Part shown: piece by piece, positions 30,519 to 34,908 of the stretch | Numbering within the stretch: the first letter of the stretch is position 1 | Layout: the number at the start of each line of letters is the position of its first letter | Source: Tepidamorphus sp. | GTDB lineage: Bacteria; Pseudomonadota; Alphaproteobacteria; Rhizobiales; Tepidamorphaceae | Direction of reading: 5' to 3' | Assembly (NCBI GenBank): GCA_028280885.1 | Contig: JANQKY010000104.1 | Location: 1-34,908, forward strand | DNA length: 34,908 bases | Program-made: the position numbers and the translations under genes | The notes under the pieces: model-generated | The model's database searches: none | Seen by the model: the letters and a program-made list of their open reading frames with translations, nothing else | What the model was told of the DNA's origin: nothing

Positions 30519-31435
30519 GCGACGGCGCCCGTCTGCGAGGTAATCAGGCCGTAATGCTCGATCCGACGGTGGCGCTTGAAGTCGAAGATCGTCTCCTTGC
30601 CGAAGGTGCACAGATCAAGGTCGCAGGCATGGACGAGCATTTCGTCCTCCTCCGTCGTGCTTTCGGCGACGATCTTGCCGTTCGGGTCGACGATCAGCGA
30701 GCCGCCGATCAGCGGATGGCCGTCCTCGACCCCGGCCTTGGCGACCGCGACGACCCAGGTGGCGTTCTGATAGGCGCCGGCCTGGACGCTGAGGCGGTGG
30801 TGGAACAGCCGGTCTTCCGGACCTTCCGACGACATCTGCGAATTGACCGACGGGGTGTTGAAGCCGAGCATCACCATCTCGACGCCCTGAAGGCCCAGCA
30901 CGCGGTAGGTCTCCGGCCAGCGGCGGTCGTTGCAGATGCACATGCCCATCACGCCGCCCTGCGAGCGCCAGACCGGGAAGCCGAGATCGCCCGGCTCGAA
31001 ATAGCGCTTCTCCAGATGCTGGAAGGCGCGTTCGGTGTCGTATTCGGCGTGACCGGGCAGGTGAATCTTACGGTACTTGCCGATGATCTCGCCCTGCGGG
31101 CTCGTCAGGATCGACGTGTTGAAATGGCGGCCTTCCGGGGTCAGTTCCGCATAGCCGACATTAAGTCCGATGCCGTGCTCCCTGGCGCGCTTGAACAGCG
31201 GCGCGGTCTCGTTGCCGGGAATGGCCGTCTCGAACCACTGGTCGACCTCGGCCTGGTCCTCCATGTACCAGCGCGGGAAGAAGGTGGTGAAGGCGAGCTC
31301 CGGAAAGACGGCGAGCGTCGCGCCGGCCGCCTTGGCCTGGTCGAGCAGTACGATCATCCGCTCGACCACATCCTTGCGGCTGTCGGCCTTCTGGATCGGG
31401 CCCATCTGCAATGCTGCCGTGACGACCTCGCGCAT
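30506..31435 (-). CDS. hyuC: N-carbamoyl-D-amino-acid hydrolase
   Basis: A 309-residue nitrilase-superfamily enzyme that splits N-carbamoyl-D-amino acids into D-amino acid, CO2 and ammonia. The catalytic triad is E46 (VFPELAF), K123 (KYRKIHLPGH) and C168 (CICNDRRWPE). Long stretches (TTFFPRW, FNTSIL, FQHLEKRYFEPGDLGFPV) match the characterised Agrobacterium D-carbamoylase. ATG 31435 lies 8 nt behind AGGAG; an in-frame TTG at 31441 is too close to it. The C-terminus ends APNE within the triplicated 15-bp repeat. Confidence 0.94.
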   Translation of the reverse strand: MREVVTAALQMGPIQKADSRKDVVERMIVLLDQAKAAGATLAVFPELAFTTFFPRWYMEDQAEVDQWFETAIPGNETAPLFKRAREHGIGLNVGYAELTPEGRHFNTSILTSPQGEIIGKYRKIHLPGHAEYDTERAFQHLEKRYFEPGDLGFPVWRSQGGVMGMCICNDRRWPETYRVLGLQGVEMVMLGFNTPSVNSQMSSEGPEDRLFHHRLSVQAGAYQNATWVVAVAKAGVEDGHPLIGGSLIVDPNGKIVAESTTEEDEMLVHACDLDLCTFGKETIFDFKRHRRIEHYGLITSQTGAVAPNE

Positions 31436-31447
31436 CGGCAAGTCTCC

Positions 31448-32113
31448 TCAGGATTTGAGTTTGTGTTCAAGGCTGCTGGCGAAGCGGACCGCAGGCCACA
31501 GCAAGGCGAGATACATCAACGCCGCCATGACGATCGGCGAGGCGTTGTAGGTGACGGATCGGGCCATCTCGGCCGAATACAGCAATTCGGCGAAGGCGAC
31601 GACCGAGGCCAGCGAGGTCAGCTTGACGACCTCGATGGTGTTGCTGACGAGATCGGGCAGGACGTTGCGGATGGCCTGCGGCAGGACGACATAGGCCTGC
31701 GTCTGCAGGGCCGTCAGCCCGGTCGACCGGGCCGCCTGGCGCTGGCCGTCGCCGATGGATTCGATGCCGGCGCGGATGATCTCGCCATAGTAGGCGGAGT
31801 TGTTCAGGAAGAACGACAGGCACACCGCCGCGAACGGGCTCAAGCGAATGCCGGCAAACGGCAGGCCGGCGGAAATGAAGATCAGGAGGGCAAGCGGCGG
31901 CACGGCGCGGAAGATGTCGACGAGGATCGCCGTCGTCCAGCGCACCGCGCGCGAGGACGAGGTCGAGGCAAGTGCCACGATGAGCCCGCCGGCAAGGCCG
32001 AGCGGAATGACCGCGAGACAGAGCAGCACCGTCATGCCGAGGCCGCGCAGCATCATCGGCCAGGCCTTCAGCATGATCTCCAGGTTGAAGAACTGAGTGA
32101 TCAGCGCGTCCAT
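31448..32113 (-). CDS. Amino-acid-type ABC transporter permease 2 (hydantoin operon)
   Basis: A 221-residue PAAT-family permease with about five helices. The EAA loop reads QAARSTGLTALQTQAYVVLPQAIRNVLP. ATG 32113 overlaps the upstream permease stop in TGATG; a longer frame to 32416 is its shadow. With its partner permease and the ATPase it should import hydantoins, N-carbamoyl amino acids or related cyclic ureides; the ligand is inferred from context only. Confidence 0.92.
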   Translation of the reverse strand: MDALITQFFNLEIMLKAWPMMLRGLGMTVLLCLAVIPLGLAGGLIVALASTSSSRAVRWTTAILVDIFRAVPPLALLIFISAGLPFAGIRLSPFAAVCLSFFLNNSAYYGEIIRAGIESIGDGQRQAARSTGLTALQTQAYVVLPQAIRNVLPDLVSNTIEVVKLTSLASVVAFAELLYSAEMARSVTYNASPIVMAALMYLALLWPAVRFASSLEHKLKS

Positions 32114-32796
32114 CAGGCGTGCTTCCAGGCAAAGCGGGTCTCGATCCAGCGGCCGAGATAGACGACGGGCACGAACAGGATCAGATAGGCAACGGTCGCC
32201 ATCATCATCGGCGTGGCGTTGCCGGCGAAGGATTGCGCGGTGGTCGCCTGGTTGAGCAACTCGCCGACGCCGATCACCATGCCGAGCGCGGTGTTCTTGG
32301 TGATCGCGATGGTGCGGTTGGTGAGCGGGGCGATGGTCAGCCGCACGGCCTGCGGCAGGATCACGTAGATCAGCGTCTGCAGATAGCCCATGCCGGTCGA
32401 GCGGGCGGCCTGCCACTGGCCGGCATTGACCGACAGGATGCCGGCCCAGAAGATTTCCTCGGCAAAGGCCGCCAGCACCAGCGTCAGCACCAGCCAGAGC
32501 ACGATATAGCCCGACAGCAGGACGCCGATATTGGGCAGGCCGAAATACAGGATCAGGATCAGCACCAGCGGCGGCAGCGAGCGCAGCACGTCGACGAAGA
32601 CGATGAGCGGCGCGTTGATGGCGCTAATCCGGAAGCTGCGGACGATCGCCAGGACGAGACCCAGCCCGAGACCGGAAACGACCACCAGGATCGCGATCTG
32701 GCAGGTCACGAAGAAGCCGTCGATGATATCGGGCAGGTATTGCCGCATGACCGCGGCATTGAAGAAAGTGTCCAGAAAGACCTCGGTCCGGGACAT
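32113..32796 (-). CDS. Amino-acid-type ABC transporter permease 1 (hydantoin operon)
   Basis: A 227-residue PAAT-family permease. Helices begin at about residue 25; the EAA loop reads QAARSTGMGYLQTLIYVILPQAVRLTIAP. GAGGGCGG precedes ATG 32796, 12 bp behind the ATPase gene. It forms the membrane channel with the second permease, to which it is translationally coupled. Confidence 0.92.
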   Translation of the reverse strand: MSRTEVFLDTFFNAAVMRQYLPDIIDGFFVTCQIAILVVVSGLGLGLVLAIVRSFRISAINAPLIVFVDVLRSLPPLVLILILYFGLPNIGVLLSGYIVLWLVLTLVLAAFAEEIFWAGILSVNAGQWQAARSTGMGYLQTLIYVILPQAVRLTIAPLTNRTIAITKNTALGMVIGVGELLNQATTAQSFAGNATPMMMATVAYLILFVPVVYLGRWIETRFAWKHA

Positions 32797-32808
32797 CGCG
32801 ATCCGCCC

Positions 32809-33564
32809 TCAGTGCTCGGCCTGGGCGACGAAGTCGCGGGTACGCTGGACCTGCGGGTTTTCGAAGATCTGCTCGGGCGGGCCGGTCTCGACGATGCGGC
32901 CCTCGGCGATGAACACCACCTGATCGGCGGCGCTGCGGGCAAAGCGCATCTCGTGGCTGACCACGACCATGGTCATGCCGTCGTCCTTGAGCGCCCGCAT
33001 GACCTTCAGGACCTCGCCGACGAGTTCGGGATCGAGCGCGCTGGTCGGCTCGTCGAACAGCATGATCGCCGGCTCCAGCGCCAGCGCGCGGGCGATCGCC
33101 ACGCGCTGCTGCTGGCCGCCGGACAATTGGGCGGGGTACTGATGGGCATGGCCGCTGAGCCCGACCCGGTCGAGCTGCGCCATGGCGATGGCGTCAGCCT
33201 CGCTACGCGACTTCTTCAACACCTTCTGCAGCGCCAGCCGGACGTTTCCCGCCGCGGTCATGTGCGGATAGAGGTTGAAGGACTGGAACACCATACCGAT
33301 GCGGCGGCGGATCCGGTTGAGATTGGCGCCGGGCTTGGTGATGTCCTCGCCGGCGATCAGGATGCGGCCGGCAGACGGCTCCTCGAGCCGGTTGCAGCAG
33401 CGCAGGAGGCTGCTCTTGCCCGAGCCGGACGGACCGATGATGAAGGTCATCTCGCCACGGCGGGCCTCAAGGTCCAGCCCCTTCAGAACCTCGGTCGCGC
33501 CATAGGACAGGCGCAGGCCGGAAATCGAAAGGAGCGCGGCGTCGTCTTGCAAGGGAATACTCAC
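32809..33564 (-). CDS. Amino-acid-type ABC transporter ATP-binding protein (hydantoin operon)
   Basis: A 251-residue ATPase with Walker A GPSGSGKSS, Q-loop FQSFNLYPHMT, signature LSGGQQQRVAIARAL, Walker B IMLFDEPTSALDP and VVVSHEM switch. Start GTG 33564 has no evident Shine-Dalgarno, in contrast to the binding-protein gene upstream. An 83-bp gap with a strong hairpin separates the two. Confidence 0.93.
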   Translation of the reverse strand: MSIPLQDDAALLSISGLRLSYGATEVLKGLDLEARRGEMTFIIGPSGSGKSSLLRCCNRLEEPSAGRILIAGEDITKPGANLNRIRRRIGMVFQSFNLYPHMTAAGNVRLALQKVLKKSRSEADAIAMAQLDRVGLSGHAHQYPAQLSGGQQQRVAIARALALEPAIMLFDEPTSALDPELVGEVLKVMRALKDDGMTMVVVSHEMRFARSAADQVVFIAEGRIVETGPPEQIFENPQVQRTRDFVAQAEH

Positions 33565-33602
33565 GGGTAAAAAGCGGCGTGCGGCGCCGGGCAGGGTCGG
33601 GA

Positions 33603-33632
33603 CCGCCCCGGCGCATGCGGACGCCGGGGCGG
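33603..33632 (-). promoter_or_regulatory. Stem-loop behind the hydantoin binding-protein gene
   Basis: A perfect 11-bp inverted repeat, CCGCCCCGGCG at 33603-33613 and CGCCGGGGCGG at 33622-33632, has an 8-nt loop. It sits 15 nt after the binding-protein stop. No U-tract follows on the transcribed strand. Confidence 0.6.
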
Positions 33633-33647
33633 GGTTTCGGATAAAGC

Positions 33648-34484
33648 CTAGCTGCAGGTCAGCTCATGCTCTTCGGCGACATAGCCCGGCAGATCCGGCA
33701 CGCCGAAGCCCGGATAGACCGTGACGGCGGCCGACCCTTCAGCCGGCGTCACGCCGAACCATTTCTCGGAGAGTTCGGCGATCGTGCCCTTTTCCTTCAG
33801 GCATTCCAGCGCCATCTCGACCTTGGCGCGCAGGTCGGCGCTCGCCTTGGGGAAGGGAATGGCGAAGACCCGGCCGGTGGAATGCAGATGGGAGAGCTCC
33901 AGCGCCGGGTTCTGCTTGACCGCCCAGGCCGACACCGTGTTGCCGGCGACATTGGCGAAGGCGCGGCCGGAGAGGACCGCCTGCACGGCGTCGGAATTGG
34001 TGCCGTAGGATTCCACCGTCCAGCCGATCTCGTCTTCCAGCCCGCGCGCCCACTTGTCATAGGCCGAGCCCTTGTTGACGGCGATGGTCTTGCCCTTGAA
34101 GCCTTCAAGCGAATCGACCGCCGGGGCGCCGGCCTTCACCACGAACTGATAGTCGGTGTTGAGATAGCCTTCGCTGAACAGCATGTTGGCGGCGCGCTCG
34201 TCGGTTACCGTCGTCGGCGCGACGAGGAAGTCGTAGGTGCCCGCCTGCATGCCCGGCAGCAGGCCGGACCATTGCGCCGCCGTGACGTCGAGCTCGGCGC
34301 CCATTTCCTCGGCAAGCGCTGCGGCGAGGTCGACATTGAAGCCCTCGACGCCGCCGTCGAGCTTGGGCATGGCGTGCGGTGCGAAGGTTCCGTCGAGCGC
34401 GACGTTATAGGTTTCCTGGGCAAGTGCAGGCATGCTTGCGAGGCCGAAGGCCAGGGCGATGATCAGAGATTTTGCGGATTTCAT
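33648..34484 (-). CDS. Periplasmic substrate-binding protein of the hydantoin-operon ABC importer (SBP_bac_3)
   Basis: A 278-residue family 3 binding protein. A signal peptide covers about residues 1-21 (LAFGLASMPALA-QE). Family signatures: GFNVDLAAALAEEMGAEL, QWSGLLPGMQAGTYDFLVAP and KGKTIAVNKGSAYDKWARGLE. GGGGAAC precedes ATG 34484; the upstream extension to 34604 has no homology-like character. It is the first gene of the nine-gene hydantoin operon. Ligand is inferred from context to be a hydantoin or carbamoyl amino acid. Confidence 0.92.
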   Translation of the reverse strand: MKSAKSLIIALAFGLASMPALAQETYNVALDGTFAPHAMPKLDGGVEGFNVDLAAALAEEMGAELDVTAAQWSGLLPGMQAGTYDFLVAPTTVTDERAANMLFSEGYLNTDYQFVVKAGAPAVDSLEGFKGKTIAVNKGSAYDKWARGLEDEIGWTVESYGTNSDAVQAVLSGRAFANVAGNTVSAWAVKQNPALELSHLHSTGRVFAIPFPKASADLRAKVEMALECLKEKGTIAELSEKWFGVTPAEGSAAVTVYPGFGVPDLPGYVAEEHELTCS

Positions 34485-34682
34485 TGAAAGTTCCCCGAGT
34501 TGTGATGGGCCTTGCGCCCGATCCTCGTTATCCGAGTGTTTTCGAGACCCGTTCAGCCCGTGATTGTGCGATGCATTGATCTGGCAGGCGTCAGAGTAGC
34601 CCACTGTGCGACCGCAGCAATCACCTGACCTATGAAATTTCGAATAGATCTATAATCGCGGATTATATATATCGTAGCGATC
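34485..34682. other. Promoter region of the hydantoin operon
   Basis: About 200 bases upstream of the binding-protein gene with no gene of their own. The part 34640-34675 is strongly AT-rich and contains the palindrome at 34651-34667. The rest, nearer the start, shows nothing recognisable. Confidence 0.5.
34651..34667. promoter_or_regulatory. Palindrome, candidate LysR operator of the hydantoin operon
   Basis: TATAATCGCGGATTATA is a perfect 7-bp inverted repeat with a 3-nt spacer and fits the T-N11-A pattern of LysR boxes. It lies about 170 bp upstream of the first gene of the operon that ends with a LysR gene. Confidence 0.5.
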
Positions 34683-34898
34683 CGTCGTGACCGGGGACGT
34701 TCGTTCCCGGACGTGTTCCGGCGATGATAGCGGAGTGTAGGGGGCAGGACGCAGACCTCTCCTTCGTCATCCCGGAATTCGCGATAGCGACTATCCGGGA
34801 TCGGGGAATCCGGGCGGTTCGGGGTTCCCTCCACCATGAAGCAGGTACCGACACGGGCTCCCCGATCCCGGCTCGGCCTAACGGCCGTCCGGGATGAC
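34683..34898. repeat. Inverted composite of mosaic repeats E (partial) and R1 (copy D)
   Basis: 34766-34898 is an R1 unit bounded by GTCATCCCGG and CCGGGATGAC; its interior matches copy B only when read on the opposite strand. 34683-34730 carries a decayed E unit (CCCGGACGTGTTCCGG) plus a link whose reverse complement resembles the link between copy B and E copy 2. The R1-link-E order is therefore kept, but inverted relative to 25.8-26.1 kb. Confidence 0.75.
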
Positions 34899-34908
34899 GA
34901 TCGAGAGG

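Overview
The window is about 65% GC with dense, co-directional and often start-stop-overlapping genes, many periplasmic-binding-protein transporters, FCD-type GntR and LysR regulators, and palindromic intergenic mosaics. This suggests an alphaproteobacterium of the Hyphomicrobiales (rhizobial) kind. The assignment rests on style and family content only; there is no rRNA or tRNA marker. Nearly everything is accessory catabolism plus uptake.

Region A (1-9996) looks like one oxidative catabolic locus built around an amino-acid-type ABC importer. It holds a 2-oxoglutarate/Fe(II) oxygenase (+), a DoeB/aspartoacylase-like N-acyl hydrolase and an M29/NicX-like metalloenzyme (-), a GcvA-like LysR regulator (+), and the ABC importer genes in the order ATPase, permease, binding protein, permease (-). 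A membrane di-iron desaturase/hydroxylase, a Rieske ferredoxin and an AhpD-like protein lie on +. CTAAT/ATTAG boxes occur in all three promoter regions and suggest a single LysR regulon. The substrate is unknown.

Region B (9997-10894) is an AT-rich patch followed by a small peptidoglycan-binding membrane protein. Its base composition is unlike the surroundings.

Region C (10927-25272, all on -) is one tightly packed run of 15 genes: TctC-TctB-TctA, an L-rhamnonate-dehydratase-like enolase-superfamily enzyme, an L-2-keto-3-deoxyarabonate-dehydratase-like protein, a GntR/FCD regulator, a PdxA2-like dehydrogenase, a second TctC-TctB-TctA, an amidohydrolase/lactonase, the TRAP transporter DctP-DctQ-DctM, and a cyclase-family hydrolase. 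It probably takes up and degrades sugar acids or lactones. The dehydratase pair points to an L-pentonate (for example L-lyxonate or L-arabinonate) giving 2-oxoglutarate semialdehyde. An 18-bp perfect palindrome upstream of the first gene is the likely GntR operator.

Region D (26325-34484, all on -) is a hydantoin-utilisation operon: an ABC importer (binding protein, ATPase, two permeases), N-carbamoyl-D-amino-acid hydrolase, a DapA-superfamily lyase of unknown role, D-hydantoinase, hydantoin racemase and a LysR regulator. Together these can import 5-substituted hydantoins and convert them to D-amino acids. The operon is flanked on both sides, in opposite orientation, by copies of the same mosaic palindromic repeats (25.47-26.26 kb and 34.68-34.90 kb).

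Recurrent architecture: in four of the five binding-protein-containing operons, a strong GC-rich stem-loop lies directly behind the binding-protein gene and before the next transporter gene.
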